Shown here: positions 33,980 through 42,756 of the stretch, piece by piece
Layout: each line of letters begins with the position of its first letter
Numbering within the stretch: position 1 is the stretch's first letter
NCBI GenBank assembly: GCA_045599005.1
Contig: JAZRVF010000015.1
Span: 124,001-188,000 of the forward strand
Direction: 5' to 3'
Origin: Treponema_I sp045599005
GTDB lineage: Bacteria; Spirochaetota; Spirochaetia; Treponematales; Treponemataceae
Length of the DNA: 64,000 nucleotides
The notes under the pieces: model-generated
Told to the model about the DNA's origin: nothing
Database searches by the model: none
The model's input: only the letters and a program-made list of their open reading frames with translations
Translations under genes and position numbers: made by a program

Positions 33980-35143
33980 ATGAACGCAGACACAAAAACA
34001 CTCAGCGAACTCAACAAACTTAATGATTCATTGAAAACAAAACTTTCAGAAATCGAAAAGAAAATAGGATTCCAGCTCCTTTCTGATACTGAATTCCGTG
34101 CCTCTGAGGAAGTGACGCAGCAGTACGTCCAGTTCATCGAAGAAAAGGCATCCCTTCAGAAAAACCTTGAGGAAACAGAACTTCTTGAAAAGAACATCGA
34201 GGAGAAAACCAAAGAGATCAAAGCTCTGGCTCTTGCAATCACAGACAGCAAAAAACGTGAGAAAGAAGCTTACCTCAGACTTGGAAACTATCTCTATGAC
34301 AATTACACACAGGTTCTGGCTGTATGCTTCGGTCCCTCCTATGCGGAAGCCGCCACACTTAAAAACACGATCTCACAGCTTAAAAACCAGCAGGACACCA
34401 TTGAGGAGACAATGGAACATCAGAACTTCCTTTCCCGCATGGTTTCCCAGGTAAAAAAGCAGACTGTAAACACAAACATTGCAATGACAGGCCGCAAACT
34501 TGATTCTCTCCTTGAAAGCAGTGCAAAATCCGCATTTGAGACTGATTCCCTTACAGCTGAGACCGGCGGACAGCCCTATTCAGACTGCGTGGAAATCAGG
34601 AACGAGCGTGCATCTTTCCTTAACAACCTGTCCCAGTTCGAGGCACAGAAGGCTTCCATGACAGAGGAACTTAAGGCAAGGGACAAGAAATCCTCAGTAA
34701 ACGCAAAGATTGCAGACACGGAACAGAGCATGGCAAAGCTTGAGACTCTTGCAGGTCATGACTTTGTAAAAAATTACATTACACGGGACGCTGAGATTCT
34801 CACAGAATTTCCTGCTGCCTATGCCGGACTTTTCGCACAGGCTCTGGAACTGAAGAAAAAGCTGACAGACACAAATCTCCGCATTGACATCTGCAATTTT
34901 GAGCAGGAACTCAGGAACATCCGCAAAAACATTGATTCAATGAGCAGAGAGACTGAGAACAACAAGGAAAGCATTGCAAAACTGAATGCCCGGAACGCGA
35001 CCCTTGCCTCAGAAATCCAGAATGCACAGACAAGATTCGATGAGGTGACGCAGAAAAAAGCTGATACCGAAGCGGAACTGGCGCAGAAAAACACTGATAA
35101 AACTTCAGAAAAAAATTCTGACTCTGCTTCTGCTGAAAACTGA
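33980..35143 (+). CDS. long coiled-coil cytoplasmic protein
   Basis: The 387-residue protein starts at ATG 33980 after GGAGG and has no signal peptide. It is charged and almost wholly helical. Heptad stretches run from about residues 10-85 and 245-375, between which lies a more globular region with ATLKNTISQL and SLLESSAKSAFETDS. The C-terminus is Ser/Asn/Asp-rich. It is not a recognised family. A terminator at 35143 closes it, and the sensor phosphatase gene lies directly downstream with its own promoter. Confidence 0.75.
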   Translation: MNADTKTLSELNKLNDSLKTKLSEIEKKIGFQLLSDTEFRASEEVTQQYVQFIEEKASLQKNLEETELLEKNIEEKTKEIKALALAITDSKKREKEAYLRLGNYLYDNYTQVLAVCFGPSYAEAATLKNTISQLKNQQDTIEETMEHQNFLSRMVSQVKKQTVNTNIAMTGRKLDSLLESSAKSAFETDSLTAETGGQPYSDCVEIRNERASFLNNLSQFEAQKASMTEELKARDKKSSVNAKIADTEQSMAKLETLAGHDFVKNYITRDAEILTEFPAAYAGLFAQALELKKKLTDTNLRIDICNFEQELRNIRKNIDSMSRETENNKESIAKLNARNATLASEIQNAQTRFDEVTQKKADTEAELAQKNTDKTSEKNSDSASAEN

Positions 35144-35173
35144 TTCTGAAGAGTCTGTTAATCAGAATTTTTT
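35143..35173 (+). terminator. terminator after the coiled-coil gene
   Basis: ATTCTGA (35143-35149) pairs with TCAGAAT (35162-35168) and is followed by a run of six T. It overlaps the stop codon. Confidence 0.8.
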
Positions 35174-35216
35174 GCTATATTTTGGATATTTTAGAGTTTT
35201 TCTTTTAGCAACCCTG

Positions 35217-35225
35217 TGGTATACT
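35217..35225 (+). promoter_or_regulatory. extended -10 of the sensor phosphatase gene
   Basis: TGG-TATACT (35217-35225) lies six bases before ATG 35232, with a weak T-rich -35 region and no Shine-Dalgarno site. This suggests a leaderless transcript. Confidence 0.5.
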
Positions 35226-35231
35226 TTTCCT

Positions 35232-37301
35232 ATGGTGAAATGTAGTTACCCAAAAAACGTTTTTTTCTCTTTAATTGCAGCGTTAATACTTGGCAGCAGT
35301 CTTTTCGTCAGCTGTTCCGGTTCAGATTATGAAAAAATCATGCTTATGGACAATCTTTACGTAAGCACGGATGAAGTGACTTATGAAGAGATCGCTGCAG
35401 AAGACACCAGAAATCTAGCAGATCTTCTTCCTGATCATGAAGGACTTGTCTGGCTCAAGACATATTTTACCGTACCGGCTTCCCTTCGCTACGATGATCT
35501 CGCCTTTTATGCAGGCCGTCCCCAGCTGGCAGACAAAGTCTATATAAACGGTCAGGCCATCGGACAGGGCGGGAGTCTGCCGCCCCACCCTTTCTCAGCC
35601 GGTCTTGGTTTTCGCGCCTACAACATTCCCAAGTCACTTCTGGATCTGGACGGTCCAAACTGTGTAAAAATGTGCATCTGGGTGTCAGGGCACGGCGGAC
35701 TTGATACAGACCTGTTCATCGCCGAGGAGTCAAAAGTTAATTACCGTGCTGACGTATTTCACTTTTTCTACAGCAAACTTACGATGATCTACAGCTTCGT
35801 GATGATAGTCATTTTCATTTTTTACTTCTGTCTGTACATCCGCAACAGAAATGACAAGCACCACATTTTCTTCGCACTTATGAACCTGAGTTCTGCTGCC
35901 TTCCTTATGTCCTTTTATCCAAGTGAACTGCCGGGACTCATAAACAGCGGGCTTTCATATCTGCTTTTTTACAAGATTTTCTTCATTACAGGAGGCCTTC
36001 TTACCGGTTTCTTCGTAAACTCATTCATAATCAATTATTTAGGCTACAAACGGATCAATGAATCTTTCATGACCCGTCTGATCATCCTTCTTGTTCCTGT
36101 TTTCCTCTGTTTCTGTATTCCTTCTTATACAACAATAACAAGGCTGCTTCCTCTGATCATCGCATTCATTCTGTGCCAGCTTATTTTTTCAGTCATCTGG
36201 ATTTTCAACATCACCTTTGTCACAAGAAACGACAATACTGATAAAATCCGTAGCCTTTTCGGCTGTTTCTATTCAGTCTATATTGGACTGATCTTTGACC
36301 TGATTGTCCACGTCATACTCAAACTGAATGAATGGCCGGTAATGACTCTTATCGGCTGGCAGGGCACACTGATCACTTTTCTGATCGTCCTTACACGGGA
36401 TTACAACAAGATTGCAACCAGACTGAAAACACTGAACTCTCAGCTTCAGGAAGAAATTGACCAGAAAACAAAAGCCATCCAGGAAAAAAATGATATGCTC
36501 CAACAGGAACATGACAGAATTTCCCGTGAATTTGGATTTGCCACCCATGTCCAGCAGTCATTCTTTCCCCACTTTGTGAACAATCTTAAGGGTTGGGACA
36601 TTTCGGTCTATTTCCGTCCTTTGGAACCTGTCTCCGGAGACATGTACAATTTCTACACAGAAAGAAACAGACTGGAAGGATTCGGAATCTTTGACGTTTC
36701 AGGTCATGGTCTTGCGGCCGGTCTTGTTACAATGCTTACCCAGAATCTGATCTCACAGCATTTCATGAACGGAAACATTCCTGATGAAAATGGAAACAAA
36801 AAGCCCCTTCCTCAGGTAATGGAAGAAATCAGCGACCATATCATCCAGGAGAAGGGACAGATTGAGAATTATCTCGTCGGAACCCTATGCCGCTTTGAAC
36901 AGAAGAGCAATAAGGTTGAGATGGTCAATGTTGGAAGTCCTCCATTGCTTCTGTACAGCTCGGCAAAAAAAACCACAGAAGAGATTCTTCCCTCAAACGG
37001 AGCTTCCCAGTTCGGAATGATTGGATTTGAAGGTCTCTCAGTTTCTTTTTCTCTTTCAGAGTTTGAGATGTCAGAAAACGATGTTCTGGTGGCTTATACA
37101 GACGGCCTCAATGAATCCGTAAACCCCTTGAACGAACAGTTCGGACGTCAGCGCATCGCCGAAGCTTTACAGAAATATGGAGACAATGCAACTGCACAGC
37201 AGATCAAGGAATCTATCATGGAAGAGTTTGAAAAATTCCGGGAAAAAGTTCCTCTTGGAGATGACATTACATTGATTGTAATGAAACGCACTTCAGTTTG
37301 A
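35232..37301 (+). CDS. membrane sensor with SpoIIE-type PP2C phosphatase domain
   Basis: The 689-residue protein has a signal or lipobox-like start (LFVSC, Cys28). A periplasmic beta domain of the 7TMR-DISM2 type follows (GLVWLKTYFTVP, LADKVYINGQAIGQGGSLPP), then seven membrane segments from about residue 185 to 400 and a short coiled coil. The C-terminal PP2C SpoIIE domain has VSGDMYNFY, GFGIFDVSGHGLAAGL and the final ENDVLVAYTDGLNE and LGDDITLIV, with the metal Asp residues. Such proteins dephosphorylate an anti-sigma-factor antagonist after an external signal. No partner gene is next to it. The 4-base overlap links it to the secreted nuclease gene. Confidence 0.88.
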   Translation: MVKCSYPKNVFFSLIAALILGSSLFVSCSGSDYEKIMLMDNLYVSTDEVTYEEIAAEDTRNLADLLPDHEGLVWLKTYFTVPASLRYDDLAFYAGRPQLADKVYINGQAIGQGGSLPPHPFSAGLGFRAYNIPKSLLDLDGPNCVKMCIWVSGHGGLDTDLFIAEESKVNYRADVFHFFYSKLTMIYSFVMIVIFIFYFCLYIRNRNDKHHIFFALMNLSSAAFLMSFYPSELPGLINSGLSYLLFYKIFFITGGLLTGFFVNSFIINYLGYKRINESFMTRLIILLVPVFLCFCIPSYTTITRLLPLIIAFILCQLIFSVIWIFNITFVTRNDNTDKIRSLFGCFYSVYIGLIFDLIVHVILKLNEWPVMTLIGWQGTLITFLIVLTRDYNKIATRLKTLNSQLQEEIDQKTKAIQEKNDMLQQEHDRISREFGFATHVQQSFFPHFVNNLKGWDISVYFRPLEPVSGDMYNFYTERNRLEGFGIFDVSGHGLAAGLVTMLTQNLISQHFMNGNIPDENGNKKPLPQVMEEISDHIIQEKGQIENYLVGTLCRFEQKSNKVEMVNVGSPPLLLYSSAKKTTEEILPSNGASQFGMIGFEGLSVSFSLSEFEMSENDVLVAYTDGLNESVNPLNEQFGRQRIAEALQKYGDNATAQQIKESIMEEFEKFREKVPLGDDITLIVMKRTSV

Positions 37302-38113
37302 AAAAAAATCTGCTTTTAACCACAATTTTTCAGGCATTTCTCTTGAACTGTTTTTTCTGCTTTGCGCAGGAAGCAGTTCTTTTTTATGACACAAGTCTTT
37401 ACGGTGATTTACCTTCCGAACTGGAAATTCCTCTATGCAGTTCCGAAGAAGGTTCTCTTCACCAGAGGCGGGATTTCTTCGGCTACACAATCTGCTACCG
37501 TGAGGAATACGAGCAGGCTGAATGGGCTGCATACACGCTCACAAAGAAAAAGCTTTCAGGCAGCGAATCACGGGGTAACAACTTCAGGGCTGATCCGCAG
37601 ATTGTCACCGGTTCTTCCGCTCTTGAAGATTACAGGGGCTCCGGCTTTGACAGAGGCCATCTGGCCCCTGCTGCAGACATGGCCTATGATGCCGTTGCAA
37701 TGAGCGAATCTTTTTTTCTCAGCAACATGAGTCCGCAGAACCCCAGTTTCAACAGGGGAATCTGGAAAAAGTGCGAGGATCAGGCACGGAAACTTGCAGA
37801 AGAAGCAGACATTGCCTATATTGTCACAGGTCCAGTTCTTGAGAAACCGGCGGAAGAATACAGTTCCATAGGCATAAACCATGTGACTGTGCCTGAGTTT
37901 TATTACAAGATCATTCTGCTGTTTTTTGAAGAAGAATCAACTGAAGAAAAGAAAGTGTACAGAGCAGAAGCATACAGCGTAATCGTTCCAAACGAAAAAC
38001 GGAGCGAACACTGCGAGTTCTTTCTCACAAGCATTGACCAGGTGGAAGAACGCACTGGCCTGGACTTTTTTGCCGCCCTAAACGACACCTTTGAACAGTT
38101 GATTGAAAAATGA
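37298..38113 (+). CDS. secreted DNA/RNA non-specific endonuclease
   Basis: The 271-residue precursor begins with TTG at 37298, overlapping the stop of the phosphatase gene by four bases, so it is likely to be translationally coupled. A signal peptide ends near FCFAQEA. The beta-beta-alpha-metal nuclease domain is clear: YRGSGFDRGHLAPAADM with the DRGH active site, NMSPQNPSFNRGIWKKCED with the metal-binding Asn, and YIVTGPVLE. Length is normal for NUC1-type enzymes. It would degrade nucleic acid in the periplasm or outside the cell, perhaps for nutrient scavenging. Confidence 0.9.
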   Translation: MKKNLLLTTIFQAFLLNCFFCFAQEAVLFYDTSLYGDLPSELEIPLCSSEEGSLHQRRDFFGYTICYREEYEQAEWAAYTLTKKKLSGSESRGNNFRADPQIVTGSSALEDYRGSGFDRGHLAPAADMAYDAVAMSESFFLSNMSPQNPSFNRGIWKKCEDQARKLAEEADIAYIVTGPVLEKPAEEYSSIGINHVTVPEFYYKIILLFFEEESTEEKKVYRAEAYSVIVPNEKRSEHCEFFLTSIDQVEERTGLDFFAALNDTFEQLIEK

Positions 38114-38167
38114 AAGACAGGAGTCTGCAGAGCAGCAGAAACAGCCTGCAGTTCCGCAGACTGTCTT
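38114..38167. terminator. imperfect hairpin between convergent genes
   Basis: AAGACA plus GTCTGC (38114-38128) pairs with GCAGAC plus TGTCTT (38156-38167), with inner pairing around CTGCAG. GGTTTTC follows on the plus strand. It is weaker than the other terminators listed. Confidence 0.45.
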
Positions 38168-38199
38168 GGTTTTCTCCACTGCTCCACAGGGCTTAATTA

Positions 38200-40452
38200 T
38201 TAACTGCGGTAAAAATTGATAAGACATCCGTCTGCGATGATTTTTCTTTCATCATCAGTAAGCGCACCGATTCTGAAAGTAAGAGACTTCACAGACTTGC
38301 CTTCGATATTCACACAATATGCAGTAACTTCATCCTGTTTTTCAAGAATGGCTTTCTTGACATCCGGAACAAAAATGTAGTCACCGTTTGCAATTTCTCC
38401 ATCCTGAGGCATTCTGTCAAAGAGGAAAGGAATCATTCCCCAGTTGATCAGATTTGAGCGGTAGCGCTTTGTTGCATACTCAACCGCGATGTTTGCCCAG
38501 CCACCCAGAACCTTCTGGCATGAAGCGGCCTGCTCGCGTGCAGAACCGTCACCCGGTTTTACGGCATAGATTGTTGAACCAAGTCCGGCAGCTTTTGCAC
38601 GTGCGGTAAAATCAGCCTGTGTTCCACCCAGGATGTCTGCAACGGAAGCAACTTCTGCAGCAACAGCAGAATCTCCGTCTCGGACTGCCTTTGCGCGGCC
38701 CACGTATGCAGGATCCTTGCGGGAAAGAGTGAATTCAGCAAGTCCCAGAGGATTTGAGCGGAAACTTGAAGTTTCACCGGAAGGAATCAGTTCGTCAGTT
38801 GTGGTTACAGGGTCCGCAATCACAGAGACAACCTTGAGCAGAAGATCATCTGTGAGGGCGGGCATCTTCGGCCAGTCTTTGATATTGGGACCGAACTGGA
38901 TCTCAACCTCAGGATGAGCGACACCCTTGCTGTCATAAACACGGTTTGCATAGATTGAAGAATCAAAATAGTAAGCGCGCTTTGTAAATTCACCGTCAAA
39001 TTCTGTTGCAGGAGTAAGGAAGCCCTTGTTTGCGGCGGTTGCGGCAATACTGCGTGCGTCCATAAGGGCAACAGAAGAAATCTGACCGTTCTGTACTTTT
39101 GAGCCTTCGCGGTTGGGGAAGTTTCTGGTTGAATGGCGGATGCTGAATGCATTGTTTGCAGGCGTATCACCGGCACCGAAACAGGGACCGCAGAATGCTG
39201 TCTTAAGTACGGTTCCTGTCTGCATAAGATCAGCTGCAACACCGTTCTTAACCAGTTCCATATAAACGGGCATACTTGCCGGGTAAACATTCAGAGTGAA
39301 TTTACCGTTTCCGATTGATTTTCCGCGGAGAATGTCACTTGCCTCACAGATGTTCTCAAATCCACCGCCGGCACATCCTGCAATCACACCCTGATCACAG
39401 TAAAGTTTACCGTCAATCACTTTGTCTTTAAGTGAATAATTGATTCTGTCACCGAAAGAAATCTTTGCCTTCTTTTCTGTCTCTGCAAGAACATCAAGAA
39501 GATTTGCATTCACGTCCTCGATTGTATAGACATTACTGGGATGGAAAGGCATCGCGATCATCGGTTTGATTTTTGAAAGATCAACTTCCACAACACCGTC
39601 GTAATAAGCAAGCGCCCCGGGTGTCAGAGGTCTGTAATCACCTTCGCGGCCGTGGATTGAATAGAACTGACGGATTTTTTCATCGGTTGTCCAGATTGAA
39701 GACAGACAGGTGGTTTCTGTAGTCATTACATCAATACCGATACGGAAGTCGGCGCTGAGACCGGCAACACCGGGACCGACGAATTCCATAACCTTGTTCT
39801 TTACATAACCTTTGTCAAAAACTGCACCGATGATTGCCAGAGCAACGTCCTGGGGACCGACACCTTTCTGGACGCTTCCTTTAAGATAAACAGCTGTCAC
39901 AGCGGGAAGAGCAACATCATAGGTTTTGCCAAGGAGCTGCTTTGCAAGTTCGCCGCCGCCTTCACCGATTGCCATTGTTCCCAGAGCACCATAGCGGGTG
40001 TGACTGTCACTTCCCAGAATCATTCCGCCGACAGTTGCCAGAGTTTCGCGGGCAAACTGATGGATTACGGCCTGATGTGGCGGCACATAGATTCCGCCGT
40101 ATTTCTGGGCGCAGGTAAGTCCGAACATGTGGTCATCTTCGTTGATTGTTCCGCCTACTGCACAAAGACTGTTATGACAGTTGGTAAGAACATAGGGCAG
40201 CGGGAATTTTTCCAGACCTGATGCACGTGCAGTCTGAATGATTCCTACAAAAGTAATGTCATGTGAAGTGATTTTGTCGAATTTGATTTTAAGAGCCTGA
40301 GAATCACCTGATGTGTTGTGATTCTGCAGAATTCCGTAAGCCATTGTCTGCTTACGTGCTTCATCTTTTGAAAAAGCAGAAGATGCTTCTGTCTCTGCAA
40401 TAAGAGTGGTGCCGTCTTTAAGGAAAGCACCGGAATTCCAAAGTGTGACCAT
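38200..40452 (-). CDS. aconitase-family hydratase (YbhJ type)
   Basis: The 750-residue protein belongs to the aconitase superfamily as the putative hydratase group, not to the citrate enzymes AcnA or AcnB. It shows NCHNSLCAVGG, the substrate and cluster region GSDSHTRYGALGTMAIGEGGGE (given in part), CAGGGFENI, and CGPCFGAGDTPANN with paired cysteines for the 4Fe-4S cluster. The C-terminal swivel domain has RYRSNLINWGMIPF. The substrate is unknown. It is downstream of a winged-helix regulator gene on the same strand and has a promoter and hairpin of its own at 40459-40501. Confidence 0.85.
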   Translation of the reverse strand: MVTLWNSGAFLKDGTTLIAETEASSAFSKDEARKQTMAYGILQNHNTSGDSQALKIKFDKITSHDITFVGIIQTARASGLEKFPLPYVLTNCHNSLCAVGGTINEDDHMFGLTCAQKYGGIYVPPHQAVIHQFARETLATVGGMILGSDSHTRYGALGTMAIGEGGGELAKQLLGKTYDVALPAVTAVYLKGSVQKGVGPQDVALAIIGAVFDKGYVKNKVMEFVGPGVAGLSADFRIGIDVMTTETTCLSSIWTTDEKIRQFYSIHGREGDYRPLTPGALAYYDGVVEVDLSKIKPMIAMPFHPSNVYTIEDVNANLLDVLAETEKKAKISFGDRINYSLKDKVIDGKLYCDQGVIAGCAGGGFENICEASDILRGKSIGNGKFTLNVYPASMPVYMELVKNGVAADLMQTGTVLKTAFCGPCFGAGDTPANNAFSIRHSTRNFPNREGSKVQNGQISSVALMDARSIAATAANKGFLTPATEFDGEFTKRAYYFDSSIYANRVYDSKGVAHPEVEIQFGPNIKDWPKMPALTDDLLLKVVSVIADPVTTTDELIPSGETSSFRSNPLGLAEFTLSRKDPAYVGRAKAVRDGDSAVAAEVASVADILGGTQADFTARAKAAGLGSTIYAVKPGDGSAREQAASCQKVLGGWANIAVEYATKRYRSNLINWGMIPFLFDRMPQDGEIANGDYIFVPDVKKAILEKQDEVTAYCVNIEGKSVKSLTFRIGALTDDERKIIADGCLINFYRS

Positions 40453-40458
40453 ACAAAA

Positions 40459-40501
40459 CCCCTTTTTTGGTACTGATGCGCTCAGTATACCAAAAACGGG
40501 G
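40459..40501 (-). promoter_or_regulatory. hairpin overlapping the hydratase promoter and ribosome site
   Basis: Plus-strand CCCCTTTTTTGGTACTGA (40459-40476) pairs imperfectly with TCAGTATACCAAAAACGGGG (40482-40501) around a TGCGC loop. On the reverse strand this contains an extended -10 TGG-TATACT and the purine-rich AAAAGGGG in front of the hydratase ATG. Transcripts coming through from the regulator would fold it and hide the ribosome site. Transcripts starting at the internal promoter would lack the first arm. Confidence 0.5.
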
Positions 40502-40515
40502 CCCTGTCTTCAATG

Positions 40516-41250
40516 TCACGGAGCTACAAACTTGTAACCAATTCCGCGTACTGTCTGAATAATCTGATAGGAATCAGAGCGTTCTCCAAGTTTTTCACGG
40601 AGGCGTGAGATATGAACATCCAGTGTGCGGCTGTCAACATCCACTTTCTGATTGAAATCATAGGCTTCGTATTTCAGGCTCTCACGGAATTTGCGGTAAG
40701 CGACATATTCACCGGGAAACAGAAAGTCAGTCTTGCGGAGTCTGTCAGGAAAGCGGTCCTTCTTTTCATAAAGGGCAAGATGTTTCTCAATGCCGCTTTT
40801 CGGAATGTCAACAAAACCATTGTTCTCGTGATAAAGACGGATGCATTCAAGAACCTGCTTTCTGCGGCCTCCAGCAGTCATCTCAAGCTCCAGCTTCTTG
40901 TCCTCCATTCTTCTGACTTTGTCATTCTCATCAACTTTCATTTCCCAGATGTTCTGGAAAAGCTGGGCACGTGTAATAATTTCACCTTCATGCGCATAAA
41001 AGAATTTCAGAAGTTCAAACTCTTTTGAGATAAGCGGGATTGTAGCATCAGGGCGAATAATCTGACGGTTTATCATATCAATCTGAATCTTTGGTTTGTT
41101 CAGTTTCTGACGGATGATTCCGGCAACAGCGTTTCCCCACTCAGAAATAGATTTTCCGTCCAGCACTCTATCAGATATGCCTTCTCCTGTCACAGAAAAA
41201 GATCCGTTTTCTTCTGTTACCGTTATGGTCCATGTGTTTTTTTCTGCCAT
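40516..41250 (-). CDS. split OmpR-type winged-helix transcriptional regulator
   Basis: From ATG 41250 (AGGAGAG upstream) the product is 244 residues. The OmpR/PhoB DNA-binding fold is present in two pieces: residues 60-104 (IRPDATIPLISKEFELLKFF and ITRAQLFQNIWEM, first strands and helices 1-2) and residues 205-244 (DSRTLDVHISRLREKLGE, recognition helix, then TVRGIGYKFVAP). Between them lie about 100 residues of charged helical sequence absent from normal family members, where the two pieces are separated by only about 10. There is no receiver domain; residues 1-55 are a short beta-rich segment. It precedes the hydratase gene and may control it. Confidence 0.75.
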   Translation of the reverse strand: MAEKNTWTITVTEENGSFSVTGEGISDRVLDGKSISEWGNAVAGIIRQKLNKPKIQIDMINRQIIRPDATIPLISKEFELLKFFYAHEGEIITRAQLFQNIWEMKVDENDKVRRMEDKKLELEMTAGGRRKQVLECIRLYHENNGFVDIPKSGIEKHLALYEKKDRFPDRLRKTDFLFPGEYVAYRKFRESLKYEAYDFNQKVDVDSRTLDVHISRLREKLGERSDSYQIIQTVRGIGYKFVAP

Positions 41251-41492
41251 AGCCTCTCCTTGAACACCAAGTCTCTGCAAAAACTGCAAAGCAAATATTG
41301 TTTTATATAAAACAAATTATTTTAAATCCTAAATAGAATTCAATTTTTTTTCTAGTATAATTTTTTCAGTATCGGGTAAAAAAAAAGTAAATTTGTTTTC
41401 TTAAAATAAACTTAAATTTCATTTAAAATATAAAAAGGAATATTCAATAAATCCACAAAAAAATGCTCTGATTTTTTCGGAAGAAATCGCAT

Positions 41493-41521
41493 TCGACAAA
41501 GATTTCAAAATCCGCTAGAAT
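41493..41521 (+). promoter_or_regulatory. ychF promoter
   Basis: -35 TCGACA (41493-41498), a 17-base spacer and -10 TAGAAT (41516-41521), about 28 bases before the start codon, with GGAG before the ATG. The rest of 41290-41492 is strongly AT-rich and holds no gene. Confidence 0.65.
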
Positions 41522-41549
41522 AAATCTGATTCTGTTAAATGGAGTTTTT

Positions 41550-42656
41550 ATGGCTATCAACTGTGGTATTGTAGGACTGCCAAACGTAGGCAAGTCCACT
41601 ATTTTTTCTGCTCTTACAGCAGCTCCTGCCGAAGCGGCAAACTATCCTTTCTGTACGATCAACCCCAACGTGGGTATTGTTGATTTACCTGATTCACGCC
41701 TTGACTATCTGGCAGACAAATTCGTTTCAAAGCGCAAGGTTCCCGCAACTGTTGAGTTTGTTGACATTGCAGGTCTTGTAAAAGGCGCTTCAAAAGGTGA
41801 AGGTCTTGGAAACCAGTTTCTGGCAAACATCCGCGAAGTGGGAGTCATTGCCCATGTTGTCCGCTGTTTTGAGAACCCTGACATTGTCCACGTGAACAAC
41901 AAAATCGATCCTGCTGATGACATTGAGACAATCAACATGGAACTTGCATTCGCAGATCTTGACACAGTGAACCGCCGTGCGGAAAAAGCTTCAAAGCTGG
42001 CCCGTGTAAGCAAAGAGGAAGCAAAAAAATCAGAGCAGATGCTCAATGCCATTGCAAAAATCAAACCCCTTCTGGAAAACGGAAAGGCAGCCCGCAATGC
42101 TGAACTTACAGAAGACGAGGTTGCGGCACTTTACGACTGCCATCTGATCACAATGAAGCCTGTTCTTTACGTCTGCAATGTTGACGAAGACGGAATGAAA
42201 AACGGCAACAGATACATTGAGACTGTAAAGACAATTGCAGCAGAGGAAAAATCTGATGTTGTGGTGATCTGTGGAAAATTCGAAGCCGAACTTGCAGAAA
42301 TGGGTGACCCTGCGGAACGCCTTGAGTTTCTTGGTGAACTCGGTCTCAAGGAAAGCGGACTTTCAGTTCTTGCCCGCGCCGCCTATCATCTTATGGGACT
42401 CCGCACTTTCCTTACAGCGGGACCTGATGAAAGCCGCGCATGGACAATTCATGCGGGAGACACAGCTCCCAAAGCAGCCGGCGTAATCCACACTGACTTT
42501 GAGAAAGGATTCATCAAAGCGGAAGTTTATTCCTTTGAGGATCTGGTTACATACGGAAGCGAAGCAGAAATCAAGGCTGCAGGAAAATACCGCATTGAAG
42601 GAAAAGAATACATCGTTCAGGACGGGGACGTGATTTTCTTCAAATTCAACGTGTGA
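41550..42656 (+). CDS. ychF: redox-regulated ATPase YchF (Obg-related)
   Basis: YchF is a ribosome-associated P-loop protein that prefers ATP over GTP. The 368-residue product has G1 GLPNVGKST, G3 DIAGLVKGASKGEGLGNQFL, the NxxE-type fourth motif expected for the family (NVDED rather than NKxD), and the C-terminal TGS-like domain ending VIHTDFEKGFIKAEV and DGDVIFFKFNV. Start ATG 41550 follows GGAG. It has its own promoter and terminator. Confidence 0.96.
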   Translation: MAINCGIVGLPNVGKSTIFSALTAAPAEAANYPFCTINPNVGIVDLPDSRLDYLADKFVSKRKVPATVEFVDIAGLVKGASKGEGLGNQFLANIREVGVIAHVVRCFENPDIVHVNNKIDPADDIETINMELAFADLDTVNRRAEKASKLARVSKEEAKKSEQMLNAIAKIKPLLENGKAARNAELTEDEVAALYDCHLITMKPVLYVCNVDEDGMKNGNRYIETVKTIAAEEKSDVVVICGKFEAELAEMGDPAERLEFLGELGLKESGLSVLARAAYHLMGLRTFLTAGPDESRAWTIHAGDTAPKAAGVIHTDFEKGFIKAEVYSFEDLVTYGSEAEIKAAGKYRIEGKEYIVQDGDVIFFKFNV

Positions 42657-42693
42657 TTCTCGGACACTGATTTAATTACGTAATAAACGCTAT

Positions 42694-42744
42694 CAGAAAG
42701 GCAGCATCAATGAAGAAAACTTCGGGTACTGCCTTTCTGTTTAT
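42694..42744 (+). terminator. ychF terminator
   Basis: A perfect CAGAAAGGCAG/CTGCCTTTCTG stem (42694-42704 with 42729-42739) is followed by TTTAT; it lies between convergent genes. Confidence 0.8.
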
Positions 42745-42756
42745 CTGAGGAAAGAC

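Noticed and set aside
40590..40616. Stretch inside the regulator gene matching the CRISPR repeat core (TTCACGGAGGCGTGA)
   Set aside because: It is the coding sequence of the recognition helix SRLREK on the other strand. The match stops at 15 bases and the flanks differ from the repeat, so it is most likely chance from codon use; no second copy lies nearby.
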